A stretch of 22,161 nt of DNA from Desulfobacteraceae bacterium (GCA_020349865.1 CP070700.1:3576178-3598338), one strand, 5' to 3'. Counted from the first letter of the stretch, positions 8,533 to 16,564 are shown. The notes: generated from the letters alone by a model not told the origin. Numbers and translations are program-made.

Positions 8533-9507
8533 TCAAAAGATGATTTTTGTGTATGCTTTTTTTCGCAATTCCTTGATCCAAGAAAAATACCTTTTGTTGA
8601 TTTCCTCCTGGTAAAGGATTCCAAAAATGGCATCCCTTACCGTTTCAAAAGGCTCCACTCCCCCATCCTGCTTTTCCACCAGCTTGACAATCTGTATCCC
8701 GGCCGGCCTCATAATCGGCCTACTGATGTCTCCCGATGACATGTTTTTTACAACTTTAATAAGATCTGGATCGAGCTGGGATGTTTTGAAAAGACCTAAA
8801 TCACCCCCTTCTTCAGCGCCAGGGCCTTGAGATAATTTTCTGGCCATGTCGGTGAAATTCTCTCCCCTTTTCAGTCTGGCGACAATTTCTTCGGCTTTAC
8901 GGTAAAGAGCAAGGGTCTCTTCCTGATTTGATGGATCTTTCTGCTTCAGAAAAATGGCCGCAAGATGTACATTTTCCGGGGTGCTGAATTTGTCTTTGTT
9001 TTTGCTGTAGTACTCTTTGATTTCTTCTTCTCTAATGATGATTTTGGATTTTACCTCAAAGTTGATCAGTCGCGTGCGCTCCAGGTCTCTTTTGATCCTT
9101 TCCCGGTAAGACTCATAACTCATCTGCTGTTTTGTAAGACTGGCGAGCAGGTCCTCATGGGTCAAGTGGTTGCTTTGTTTTATTCTTTCGATAGCAGCAT
9201 CAATTTCATTGGGTGTTACCTGGATTCCCAATTCCTGGATTTTCTCGTTTGTGATCTTTTCATCGACAAGGAAATCTATGATTTTCCGGCGAATTTCAAG
9301 AAACCTCTTTTCATCTTTCATTCTCAAATCACCGGGATCAAAACCAGTAAGCTCCTTGATTTTCATATTCAGTTCGTAGAGCGTGACAACTTCATTATTA
9401 ACTTGAGCCACTACCCTGTTAAATATTTCAGCCGACACTAAGGGGTAGTAAATTTGAGCGAGAATCACTGCGCCAACAATTATAGAAAAAGCCTTAAATA
9501 CTTTCAT
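8533..9507 (-). CDS. surA: Periplasmic SurA-like peptidyl-prolyl isomerase
   Basis: This 324-residue secreted chaperone starts with a Sec signal peptide (hydrophobic 6-24, likely cleavage after VSA26). A SurA N-terminal domain follows (IFNRVVAQVNNEVVTLYELN, about 28-160), then one parvulin domain at about 175-275, containing the LSQGPGAEEGGDLGLF loop and the closing RPAGIQIVKLVEK strand. SurA escorts outer-membrane proteins across the periplasm; E. coli SurA has two parvulin domains, this one has one. Its ATG follows directly on the TGA of the upstream parvulin gene (TGAATG, no gap), so the two are coupled. The rodZ-like gene begins 13 nt after it. Confidence 0.9.
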   Translation of the reverse strand: MKVFKAFSIIVGAVILAQIYYPLVSAEIFNRVVAQVNNEVVTLYELNMKIKELTGFDPGDLRMKDEKRFLEIRRKIIDFLVDEKITNEKIQELGIQVTPNEIDAAIERIKQSNHLTHEDLLASLTKQQMSYESYRERIKRDLERTRLINFEVKSKIIIREEEIKEYYSKNKDKFSTPENVHLAAIFLKQKDPSNQEETLALYRKAEEIVARLKRGENFTDMARKLSQGPGAEEGGDLGLFKTSQLDPDLIKVVKNMSSGDISRPIMRPAGIQIVKLVEKQDGGVEPFETVRDAIFGILYQEEINKRYFSWIKELRKKAYTKIIF

Positions 9508-10485
9508 TCAATACAAGTCCAATTGAGCCATTAGTTCTTGATCAACCTTGACTTCAAAATGAGTCCTTAGGTCCTCTAACCAATCTCTGAGGAATATTTC
9601 ACGTTTTTCATGAAAAAGCTTTAATTCTATTTCCTGTATAACATCTGGGAGTTCTTTTACCGTCTCAGGCCGAACAGAAAGTACTTCAAAGATATGGTAT
9701 CCATAAGGTGTTTCAACGACCCGACTCATTTCACCTGGTGACAATGAAAAGAGTACATTACCCATCGATTCGTCCAAATGCTCCCTGGCAACCCAGCTGA
9801 TCTCACCCCCGTTATCAGCTTCAGGCCCTATGGAATATTGCCGGGCCAGTGCACCCATTTCTTCCCCCTTGTGTATTCGATTAAGGAGATTATCGGCCTC
9901 TTTTTTAGACTTGGAAACAATCTGCCTGAATTTTACCATTTTAGGATATCTAAATTTATCACGGTTTTCTTCATAGTACTGTTCAATTTCCTTATGGCTG
10001 GGTGGAGCAATATTCTTTGCGACCTCTTTTAGAATCTTGTTGATAAGGAGTTGCTCTTTAAATCGGTTCTTCCATTGATCAAAATCCACATATTCCCGAA
10101 GCAATGCTTCCTTAAACACATCTTCCGTATACTCTCGCTTTATGTCATCAAGAGCATATTGGAGCTCTTTTTCTGAGATAGAAATACCCTTTTCATTGGC
10201 ATATTCAATGATTAGATAATAACTTATAACCTGTTCGGCGAGTTGATTTCGAATCTGGTCATGTTGTTTTTCCTTCAAATTCATGTCCGCACTTATGAAT
10301 TCCATATCTTTCTTCAGCTCATCAGCCGTGATATTCCTGGAGCCAAGGACAATGACCACATTGCTTGCTTCTTGCTCAATAAGATCACAGCCAAGAAAAA
10401 AAAGGGCTGCTGAATAAAAAGCACAAAGAAAACAAAAGTGAGTGAAAAAAATGTGGGGCCTCTTCATAATCAATTGAATCATCAT
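9508..10485 (-). CDS. Lipoprotein peptidyl-prolyl isomerase (PrsA/SurA-like parvulin)
   Basis: This parvulin-type chaperone of about 325 residues has a hydrophobic signal ending in LFFLGC, a good lipobox, so it is probably membrane-anchored. A SurA/PrsA-type N-terminal helical region (ISEKELQYALDDIKREYTED) leads into a parvulin domain (PKMVKFRQIVSKSK, YSIGPEADNGGEISW, VETPYGYHIFEVL). The start at 10485 has GGAA a few bases upstream. A GTG at 10500 would add five residues but lacks a ribosome-binding site, and ATG 10467 is also possible. It is the first gene of the parvulin-parvulin-rodZ-tyrS operon and abuts surA without a gap. The two parvulins are diverged paralogues, one lipidated and one soluble. 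Confidence 0.88.
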   Translation of the reverse strand: MMIQLIMKRPHIFFTHFCFLCAFYSAALFFLGCDLIEQEASNVVIVLGSRNITADELKKDMEFISADMNLKEKQHDQIRNQLAEQVISYYLIIEYANEKGISISEKELQYALDDIKREYTEDVFKEALLREYVDFDQWKNRFKEQLLINKILKEVAKNIAPPSHKEIEQYYEENRDKFRYPKMVKFRQIVSKSKKEADNLLNRIHKGEEMGALARQYSIGPEADNGGEISWVAREHLDESMGNVLFSLSPGEMSRVVETPYGYHIFEVLSVRPETVKELPDVIQEIELKLFHEKREIFLRDWLEDLRTHFEVKVDQELMAQLDLY

Positions 10486-10593
10486 AGTTTTCCGATTCAC
10501 GATTGATGAATGAGAATAGCTAAGCGCCAGTAATCAATCCTGAATAACTTATAGTCACATTAGCGGTTTCGCGCCGTTCGAGAGACATTAAAA

Positions 10594-10602
10594 CCCCCCC
10601 CC
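10594..10602 (+). repeat. C9 homopolymer
   Basis: A run of nine C bases interrupts AT-rich DNA in the 210-nt spacer between purB and the parvulin operon. Such tracts are prone to slippage. It lies about 110 nt upstream of the first parvulin gene. Confidence 0.6.
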
Positions 10603-10695
10603 GAATATTTCAGATTAGCAGTAATAGTCTAAAATGCAAATATATTTTTCGCCCAATCGTAACCTATAATTTTGTCTGTTGACCACACGCCAAGC

Positions 10696-11997
10696 TCAAT
10701 TTGTATCCTGAAACACCCTTTTATAGATATCATCTATGTGTTTGAGATGATACTCCAGATCAAAGATCTCTTCAATCTCAGTCTTACTCAGATACTCACC
10801 AATCTCCTGATCTCCCATGATGAGGCCCATGAACTCCTGCCCACTCTCCCAAACTTTCATTGCATTTCGTTGGACCATAACGTAGGCATTCTGCCTTTCC
10901 ACGCCCTTCTCAGCCAGTTTCATGAGAAATTGCTGAGAAAAGATGAGTCCTTTCATCATGTTGAGGTTCTCAGCCATCCGGTCGGCGTGGACCACGAGGT
11001 CCTTCACAATTCCGGTCAATCGATGAAGCATGTAATCAACAAGGATTGTGCTGTCAGGGGCTATTACCCTTTCCACCGACGAATGGCTGATATCCCTCTC
11101 ATGCCATAGGGGCATATTTTCCATAGCTGCCAAGGAATTGGATCGCACGAGGCGAGCAAGACCCGAGATGTTTTCACAGCCAATGGGATTTTTCTTGTGG
11201 GGCATGGCAGAGGAACCTTTTTGCCCCTTCAAAAAGGGCTCCTCTGCCTCAAGTACTTCTGTTCTCTGAAGGTGTCGTATCTCGATAGCAATCTTTTCCA
11301 GGGTTCCGGCAAGAATCGCAAGGCTCGAAAAGTACTGGGCATGTCGATCGCGCTGGATGATTTGGGTGGATATGTCCGCGGGTTTTAAACCAAGTTTTTT
11401 GCACACGAGAGATTCAATCTTCGGGGAGACATTGGCAAAGGTGCCCACGGCCCCAGAAAGTTTTCCATAACTTATGACATCCTGAGCCTCGATTAAGCGG
11501 TTCAAATTCCGTTTCATCTCGGAATACCATACCGTTAGCTTCAGTCCAAAGGTTATGGGCTCTGCATGGATACCATGGGAGCGACCGATCATTACCGTGT
11601 ACTTATGCTCCATCGCCCTGATCCGAATGATATTCATAAACTCATTGACATCGTTAATGATCAAGCCCATGGCTTGCTTCAGAAGAAGTGCAAAGCTCGT
11701 GTCCAGAATGTCAGAAGAGGTGAGTCCTAAATGCATATATCGTGAATCAGGACCCACATGTTCAGCCACATTTGTCAAAAACGCTATAACATCGTGCTTG
11801 GTCTCCTCTTCTATCTCCAGGATTCGCTTTACCGAAAAGGCAGCCTTTCTTTTGATGTTTTCAAAGGCCTCCCGGGGTATATGGCCCTCTTGTGCCATTG
11901 CCTCGCATGCTGCAACCTCAACCTCGAGCCACTTTGTATATAGATTATTCGAGTCCCAGATCCGGCCCATCGCAGCTCGTGTGTATCGACTGATCAT
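10696..11997 (-). CDS. purB: Adenylosuccinate lyase
   Basis: This enzyme cleaves fumarate from SAICAR and from adenylosuccinate, serving two steps of purine synthesis. It is a 433-residue member of the fumarase/aspartase superfamily. The signature loop GSSAMPHKKNP lies at 261-271 with the catalytic serine (S262/S263), and the catalytic histidine is H141 in GRSHGIHAEPITFG. TSSDILDT at 93-100 forms another conserved active-site block. The length fits the Bacillus/Thermotoga-type PurB (about 430). AGGGG seven bases before the ATG is a good ribosome-binding site. The gene stands apart from its neighbours (480 nt upstream, 210 nt downstream), so it probably has its own promoter. Confidence 0.98.
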   Translation of the reverse strand: MISRYTRAAMGRIWDSNNLYTKWLEVEVAACEAMAQEGHIPREAFENIKRKAAFSVKRILEIEEETKHDVIAFLTNVAEHVGPDSRYMHLGLTSSDILDTSFALLLKQAMGLIINDVNEFMNIIRIRAMEHKYTVMIGRSHGIHAEPITFGLKLTVWYSEMKRNLNRLIEAQDVISYGKLSGAVGTFANVSPKIESLVCKKLGLKPADISTQIIQRDRHAQYFSSLAILAGTLEKIAIEIRHLQRTEVLEAEEPFLKGQKGSSAMPHKKNPIGCENISGLARLVRSNSLAAMENMPLWHERDISHSSVERVIAPDSTILVDYMLHRLTGIVKDLVVHADRMAENLNMMKGLIFSQQFLMKLAEKGVERQNAYVMVQRNAMKVWESGQEFMGLIMGDQEIGEYLSKTEIEEIFDLEYHLKHIDDIYKRVFQDTN

Positions 11998-12021
11998 TTT
12001 GTAACCCCTGAGATCTTTATT

Positions 12022-12058
12022 AATATCAGTTGATATTTGATCCCGCGTCGTGCGGGAT
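12022..12058 (-). promoter_or_regulatory. Paired palindromes in the purB leader
   Basis: AATATCA-GT-TGATATT (12022-12037) is a perfect 7-bp inverted repeat, 25 nt upstream of the purB ATG. Three bases further on, ATCCCGC-GTCGT-GCGGGAT (12040-12058) forms a 7-bp GC-rich hairpin. The first could be an operator and the second an RNA hairpin in the leader. Neither matches a PurR box or a purine riboswitch, and no U tract follows on the minus strand. Confidence 0.4.
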
Positions 12059-12193
12059 ACGTTATGAAACTAAAAAGATCAAGCAATTCAGCAACGTAGT
12101 AAAGTGAAAGCCGATTTTTCCGTATCCCTTAAACCAATCGGCTCAAAACCAGGCCCAATGGAATAAGAATTCCATAGGCAATCAGCGTAACCG

Positions 12194-12245
12194 TTTAGCT
12201 GTTTGAAAATAGTCTAAAAAGGCCCGCAGGTATCTCTTTCATCAG
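12194..12245 (-). repeat. Dispersed repeat, copy A
   Basis: On the minus strand it begins CTGATGAAAGAGAT and ends TTTTCAAACAGCTAAA. The same ends, with a variable middle, occur twice more at 17560-17618 and 17646-17707. TGAAA and TTTCA near the ends can pair. It lies downstream of the glycosylase gene. Confidence 0.5.
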
Positions 12246-12477
12246 TGATAAACACATTCTGATTTTGGTCTGTTAAGTATCTAATATACCAAAACAACAA
12301 TGTTATTTCAACCTAATAGAATATTGAAATTTCCTTTTGAATTCATTGAGAAACACAATCTTGTTAGAAAGTTATGAGTCATTCATCAAGAAGCATGATG
12401 GTTGATAGCTATCAGTAATTGGTTGATAAAATCGCTTTACCTGTTGTAATCCCGGTTACTCAAGTTCAATCAAATGG

Positions 12478-13131
12478 TCACCATTCCTCGAGAGGGCAGT
12501 GGTTACACAGCGGCTTTCTACGGCAGTACGCCTTTCCGGCCTGCACAATCAACGCATGAAATTCATTGAAAAGAGTCCGGTCTTCAGGCAGATGGTCCAT
12601 AAACAATACCTGCAATTCATCATAGTTGGTCTGCTCCTCACTCATGTTATGGCGGCATAAAATGCGGTGGGTATAGGCATCAATGACGAATACTGGACGA
12701 CGTGCCGCATAGAGTAGAATGCTGTCAGCGGTTTCAGGACCAATCCCTTTGACCGAAAGAAGGCCCTGCCTAAGGTTTTGAGTCTCATCCTCAAGGAACA
12801 AAGAAAGATCCGCCTGGTAGCCTTCAACGAGAAAACTGATTAAATTCTTTAATCGTTTCGCCTTAATGTTAAAATACCCGGCCGGACGAATCTCATGGGC
12901 TAGCTCCGCAGCAGAAAAGGAACGGAGGGCTTCAAGTGAAAGCATATTCTTACTCTTCAAATTTTCAATGGCCTTTTCTACGTTTTTCCAGTTTGTATTT
13001 TGCGTGAGAACGGCTCCAACCATCATTTCCAATGCCGTCTCAGCTGGCCACCAGTTTTGAGGGCCAAAGTGATTTGACAAAAGAGTAAACATCTCCATAA
13101 GTCGTTGACCGGCTATCGTATGAGAACGCAT
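12478..13131 (-). CDS. HhH-GPD DNA glycosylase, MagIII/endonuclease III-like
   Basis: This 217-residue helix-hairpin-helix glycosylase has the hairpin LLSVKGIGPETADSIL (124-139) and the catalytic aspartate D151 in VFVIDAYTHRIL. The position of the endonuclease III lyase lysine is E133 (GIGPETA against GVGRKTA), as in Helicobacter MagIII (GIGKESA), so it is expected to be a monofunctional base-excision glycosylase, perhaps for alkylated bases. Near the C-terminus it has an iron-sulfur-type motif C203-X5-C209-X2-C212, but the reading frame ends in TGA exactly where the fourth cysteine would stand (C-X5-C). The start ATG 13131 follows AGGG roughly 16 nt upstream, a weak fit. It is divergent from the EF-G gene. 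Confidence 0.85.
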   Translation of the reverse strand: MRSHTIAGQRLMEMFTLLSNHFGPQNWWPAETALEMMVGAVLTQNTNWKNVEKAIENLKSKNMLSLEALRSFSAAELAHEIRPAGYFNIKAKRLKNLISFLVEGYQADLSLFLEDETQNLRQGLLSVKGIGPETADSILLYAARRPVFVIDAYTHRILCRHNMSEEQTNYDELQVLFMDHLPEDRTLFNEFHALIVQAGKAYCRRKPLCNHCPLEEW

Positions 13132-13227
13132 TTTCTGAGAACTACTCCTCCCTTGAGTATGTTTTGGGAAATTACCGAAAACGAATTAGAAGCTAAATAA
13201 TGCTTAATTAACTGGGATCTTATTACC

Positions 13228-13256
13228 TTGACAGCTCAAGAAGGATACCTTAGATT
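13228..13256 (+). promoter_or_regulatory. Sigma-70-type promoter of the EF-G gene
   Basis: TTGACA (13228-13233) is a perfect -35 box. After a 17-nt spacer, TAGATT (13251-13256) matches the -10 consensus in four of six bases. Transcription would start near 13263, giving a leader of about 113 nt before the ATG at 13376. Confidence 0.6.
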
Positions 13257-13375
13257 TACGCTTCATGTCAATAAAGCTGGATGAGGTGTAGCAGTGTAGG
13301 GCTTTGAATATTGTACAAAAAAGGATAATCTAATGAAGGTTTTTTCAAAGCTACCTTGTTAAAATTAGGTCTATT

Positions 13376-15406
13376 ATGCCACCGGAACGAAGACTTACCA
13401 AAACACGCAATATAGGGATTATCGCGCATATCGACGCGGGCAAGACCACTGTGACAGAACGCGTGCTTTTTTACTCCGGCCGTGTTCACAAAATGGGGGA
13501 GGTCCACGATGGCGAGGCAACTATGGACTGGATGTTAGAGGAAAGGGAACGGGGCATCACCATCACCTCTGCCGTTACTTCCTGCGATTGGCAGGGGCAT
13601 ACTATCAACATAATAGACACTCCCGGTCATGTGGATTTCACCATCGAGGTGGAACGCTCGCTCCGCGTCCTAGATGGCGCCATTGGAGTCTTTTGTGCAG
13701 TGGGTGGGGTTGAGCCGCAATCTGAAACTGTCTGGCATCAGGCAGATAGGTACAAAGTCCCAAAGATCGCCTTTATCAATAAATTGGATCGCATTGGAGC
13801 TGATTTTTTAAGGGCCACGCAGATGATTAAGGATCGGCTTAGCGCCATTCCCCTTATTCTACAGATACCCTGGGGAATAGAAGACAATTTCAGTGGTGTG
13901 ATCGATCTTGTCAAGATGAAAGGTATTTTGTGGGAAGAGGAGACACTCGGCACTGAGTTCACCGAAGTCCCCATTCCCCTTGAAATAATAGAAGAGGCTT
14001 CCAAGTATAGAGAACATCTCCTGGAAACCCTGGCAGATAAAGATGATATGATAATGGAGAAATACCTCTCTGAAGAGGAGATCGGAATTCGGGAGATGAA
14101 ACAGGCCATACGGAGCGCTACCATACACCTGGAATTAGTCCCGGTTTTTTGTGGTGCGGCTTTACGAAATAAAGGCATACAGCCGCTTTTGGATGCCATT
14201 GTTGATTATCTCCCCTCTCCTTTGGATGTCCCGCCTATTGTTGGGCATATCCCCTTGTCAGGGAAAGAAGAATCCCGTCCGCCCAAGGTCAAGGGACCTT
14301 TTTCTGCCCTTGTATTTAAGGTAATCATGGATCAGGGGAGGAAAATGACCTATGTGCGGGTCTACTCGGGTACCGCAAAAACAGGTGATCTCGTGTTCAA
14401 CCCTGGCAAAGATGCCAAGGAAAAACTCTCGCGACTCCTTAAGATGCATTCTAACAAAAGAGAGCGGATCGAAACCGCTTCAGCAGGCGATATAGTTGCC
14501 GCCATGGGTCTGAAGCAGGCAACTACTGGCGACACCCTGTGCTCAAAGGAGAAGCCCATCTTGCTCGAACCGATTCAATTCAACGAACCTGTCATAAGTG
14601 TGGCTGTGGAGCCCAAAAAGGTCCAGGACCACGATAGGCTGCTGGACGCCTTGAATAAGCTATCGGATGAAGATCCTACGTTTAGGTTTAAAATCGATGA
14701 AGAAACCGGCCAAACAGTCATTTCCGGCATGGGCGAACTACATCTTGAAATCATCGCAGGAAGGCTTAAACGTGAATTTTTTGTGGAAACAAACCAGGGA
14801 AAACCCCAGGTGGTATATCGAGAAACGGTAACAAGGCCCGTGGAGCGTGAGGAAGTATTCGAGCGTGAGATCGCGGGGCAGGAGCATTACGCTGGCGTGA
14901 GGATCGAAATCTCGCCCTTGTCGAGAGGTACCGGAAACCAATTTGTTGATTTATGCAAGAATCCAGAACTGACCGAAGATTACCAACAGGCTATCAAACA
15001 AGGCATTTCTGAAGGAGAGACCAATGGTTCGCTTATGGGCTACCCAGTGCTTGATGTAAAAACATCCCTCCTGGATGTCCGGATCAAAGAAACATCCGAT
15101 GTTATGGCATTTAAGGTGGCCGCTACCATGGCGTTTAAGAACGCCTGTCAAGAGGCTAACCCCATGCTCCTTGAACCGATTATGAAGACCGAGATCCTGG
15201 TCCCGGAAGATTTTACCGGCGAGGTCATCAGTGATTTCAATGCACGGCAGGGGAAAATTGAGCAAATTGCCAGCAAAGGATCTATCCAGATTCTCACGGG
15301 CTCTGTCCCTCTTTCAAATATGTTTGGCTATTCCACTTCTCTTCGATCTGCGTCCCAGGGTCGTGGCACCTTCACCATGCAATTCAGCCACTATGATAAG
15401 GCGTGA
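13376..15406 (+). CDS. fusA: Elongation factor G (stand-alone paralogue)
   Basis: This 676-residue translational GTPase moves tRNA and mRNA through the ribosome or helps recycle it. GTPase motifs are complete: G1 AHIDAGKTT 17-25, G2 RGITI 59-63, G3 DTPGH 81-85, G4 NKLD 135-138. The later EF-G domains are present through to the C-terminal [19 protein letters not shown]. It is slightly shorter than typical EF-G (about 690-700). It is not in a str operon (no rpsL, rpsG or tuf nearby), which suggests a second EF-G; deltaproteobacteria often carry two. Whether it is a translocase or a recycling-only type cannot be read from the sequence. It has its own promoter (13228-13256) and a weak AGG ribosome site. 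Confidence 0.95.
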   Translation: MPPERRLTKTRNIGIIAHIDAGKTTVTERVLFYSGRVHKMGEVHDGEATMDWMLEERERGITITSAVTSCDWQGHTINIIDTPGHVDFTIEVERSLRVLDGAIGVFCAVGGVEPQSETVWHQADRYKVPKIAFINKLDRIGADFLRATQMIKDRLSAIPLILQIPWGIEDNFSGVIDLVKMKGILWEEETLGTEFTEVPIPLEIIEEASKYREHLLETLADKDDMIMEKYLSEEEIGIREMKQAIRSATIHLELVPVFCGAALRNKGIQPLLDAIVDYLPSPLDVPPIVGHIPLSGKEESRPPKVKGPFSALVFKVIMDQGRKMTYVRVYSGTAKTGDLVFNPGKDAKEKLSRLLKMHSNKRERIETASAGDIVAAMGLKQATTGDTLCSKEKPILLEPIQFNEPVISVAVEPKKVQDHDRLLDALNKLSDEDPTFRFKIDEETGQTVISGMGELHLEIIAGRLKREFFVETNQGKPQVVYRETVTRPVEREEVFEREIAGQEHYAGVRIEISPLSRGTGNQFVDLCKNPELTEDYQQAIKQGISEGETNGSLMGYPVLDVKTSLLDVRIKETSDVMAFKVAATMAFKNACQEANPMLLEPIMKTEILVPEDFTGEVISDFNARQGKIEQIASKGSIQILTGSVPLSNMFGYSTSLRSASQGRGTFTMQFSHYDKA

Positions 15407-15589
15407 GCTATGGCTGGTAATCAATCGGCTCATCCATTGCACCCGTCCTCAGACTGTGTGAGATTTAACCTCCGTTTATTTAATCCTCGCTGCCAAAAAT
15501 ATTACAAACTTGAGATCAGGTTGCATCAACCAACAGAATGCAGTAAAGTTTTCTGAATCCTTATACCAAGTTGCATTCAAACGGCTATT

Positions 15590-15767
15590 ATCCCAGATTG
15601 TGCCGTAGAATCCGTAGCGAGGCGCAGAAAACCATAGCAAAACGCGCAGTTGGAGCGATTTTGTGACGTAGGCATATTTATAAATATGTCGAGGAGCAAA
15701 ATCGGGAAACAAGCGTTACAGAAAGGATTTTCAAGTCGCAGTAGGAGACTACTGCACAATCTGGGAT
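15590..15767. repeat. Inner inverted repeat with nested palindromes
   Basis: ATCCCAGATTGTGC (15590-15603) pairs exactly with GCACAATCTGGGAT (15754-15767). Inside, CGATTTTG (15656-15663) pairs with CAAAATCG (15697-15704), and between these lies a perfect 16-bp palindrome CATATTTATAAATATG (15673-15688). A small GTAG-GAGA-CTAC hairpin is at 15741-15752. The whole could extrude as a cruciform or fold as a branched RNA. Confidence 0.7.
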
Positions 15768-15779
15768 TATATATAAAGG

Positions 15780-15847
15780 TCATTGCGAACGAATGTGAAG
15801 CAATCTCAATATGATAGATTGCCACGTCGCTTTGAACCTCACAATGA
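15780..15847. repeat. REP-like imperfect palindrome (TCATTGCGA ... CAATGA type)
   Basis: TCATTGCGA with GAAGCAATCT (15780-15806 region) mirrors AGATTGCC with CTCACAATGA (15817-15847 region). This resembles the widespread repeat whose arms read GTCATTGCGA-GAAGCAATCTC in many bacterial genomes. It sits inside the right half of the 308-bp element, so one repeat has probably inserted into, or become part of, the other. Confidence 0.55.
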
Positions 15848-15921
15848 AATGATAGCAACTTGGTATAAAGACCTGCGGGATTCTTGAAGATAAATAACAC
15901 GGGCAGCAGAAATTTGTTAGT

Positions 15922-15949
15922 GGAACATTTTGGCGATTAAATTGTCTAA
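15922..15949 (+). promoter_or_regulatory. ECF (sigma-E-type) promoter of the sigma factor gene
   Basis: GGAACAT (15922-15928), 15 nt, then GTCTAA (15944-15949) matches the E. coli sigma-E consensus GGAACTT-N15-GTCTAA with one mismatch. The same promoter type precedes the vWA gene at 17880. Initiation would fall at about 15955-15957, practically on the ATG, so the message may be leaderless. This supports autoregulation of the sigma gene. Confidence 0.75.
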
Positions 15950-15954
15950 GATAG

Positions 15955-16563
15955 ATGAATGAAAAGCTCACATATTCAACCGGCTCCCGTGAAGAAGATG
16001 GGGGGCTGGTTAAGGCCTTTCAGATAGGCGATAGGACCGCATTTGATGCATTAGTCCTTAAGCATAAGGATAAGGTATTTAACCTCTGCTATTGGTTTCT
16101 TGGTGACAGGCAGGAAGCGCATGATTCTGCTCAGGATACATTTATAAAGGTCTACCGATCCTTAAAGAAATTCAGGCTTGAATCGGCATTTTCCACATGG
16201 CTTTACCGGATTGCAGCTACTACCTGCAAAAATAGACTCAAGTCATCAGAATACAGGCACAAAAAAAAGATCGTTTGGCTCGACAATCCGGGAGAGATAG
16301 AAGGCGGGCAATATTCAGCTGAAATTCATGATCAATCCCCTTCCCCAATGATTGACTTTGAAAAGAAAGAGAGAATGATGTTGATTCAGAGGGCAATAGC
16401 CTCACTGCCTACAGACCAAAGAACAATAGTTGTCCTGCGGGATATTGAAGGGCTTTCTTATGAGGAGATCGCAAATATAACTGGACTTAACTTTGGGACA
16501 GTAAAATCCAGGCTATCAAGGGCAAGACAACAACTCAGGAATAAGTTAAGGGAAGCAGTATAA
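15955..16563 (+). CDS. ECF-family RNA polymerase sigma factor (RpoE-like)
   Basis: This 202-residue extracytoplasmic-function sigma factor has region 2 at about 30-100 (FDALVLKHKDKVFNLCYWFL, QDTFIKVYRSLKKF, FSTWLYRIA) and region 4 at about 143-200 (IASLPTDQRTIVVLRDIEGL, YEEIANITGLNFGTVKSRLS). There is no region 3, as expected for the group. It directs polymerase to envelope- or stress-response promoters when its anti-sigma factor lets go. The anti-sigma gene starts one base after its stop. The upstream promoter has the sequence this class recognises, so it probably drives its own transcription. The ATG at 15955 has no Shine-Dalgarno, and no later in-frame ATG precedes region 2. Confidence 0.93.
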   Translation: MNEKLTYSTGSREEDGGLVKAFQIGDRTAFDALVLKHKDKVFNLCYWFLGDRQEAHDSAQDTFIKVYRSLKKFRLESAFSTWLYRIAATTCKNRLKSSEYRHKKKIVWLDNPGEIEGGQYSAEIHDQSPSPMIDFEKKERMMLIQRAIASLPTDQRTIVVLRDIEGLSYEEIANITGLNFGTVKSRLSRARQQLRNKLREAV

Positions 16564-16564
16564 A

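Larger units (their letters stand above)
11998..12477. other. 480-nt gene-free spacer with several hairpins
   Basis: No credible reading frame is present. The spacer holds two palindromes near purB (listed separately), a stem AGCCGATT/AATCGGCT (12109-12116 with 12136-12143), a stem ATGGAAT/ATTCCAT with an AAGA loop (12158-12175), one copy of a dispersed repeat (12194-12245), and a perfect 12-bp palindrome TGATAGCTATCA (12403-12414). It is AT-rich and looks like a landing zone for small repeats. No clear rho-independent terminator for the glycosylase gene is seen. Confidence 0.6.
15561..15868. mobile_element. MITE-like element with 14-bp terminal inverted repeats
   Basis: TTATACCAAGTTGC (15561-15574) is the exact reverse complement of GCAACTTGGTATAA (15855-15868). 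The 308-bp interval has no transposase gene and encloses further palindromes. The ends can be read as TA target duplications flanking TACCAAGTTGC repeats, as made by IS630/Tc1-type transposases. That makes a non-autonomous MITE the leading guess; the link to a transposase family is inference. Confidence 0.55.
15407..15954. other. 548-nt spacer between EF-G and ECF sigma genes, rich in palindromes
   Basis: No convincing gene is present. The spacer contains a short GGTTG-CAT-CAACC hairpin (15519-15531), a 308-bp composite inverted-repeat element (15561-15868, with nested units listed separately) and the ECF promoter (15922-15949). No classical terminator was found after the EF-G stop. Confidence 0.7.

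Noticed and set aside
8520..8633. Extra 38 N-terminal codons for the RodZ-like protein
   Set aside because: They would overlap the parvulin gene by about 100 nt and fall outside the family pattern; ATG 8519 fits the operon spacing.
11998..12060. Purine riboswitch or PurR box before purB
   Set aside because: No purine-riboswitch core and no PurR consensus could be found; only simple palindromes are present.
12420..12480. Selenocysteine insertion at the TGA ending the glycosylase gene
   Set aside because: Only a 4-bp GTAA/TTAC stem is visible downstream, unlike a bacterial SECIS, and Sec as an iron-sulfur ligand in this family would be unprecedented; kept only as an unlikely alternative.
13738..14199. 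A 153-codon minus-strand frame opposite the EF-G gene
   Set aside because: It is serine-rich antisense shadow of a well-conserved coding region.
15577..15900. A 107-codon minus-strand reading frame in the spacer before the ECF sigma gene
   Set aside because: It lies wholly inside nested palindromic repeats, has no ribosome-binding site and its protein has no recognisable pattern; the frame follows from the repeat sequence.
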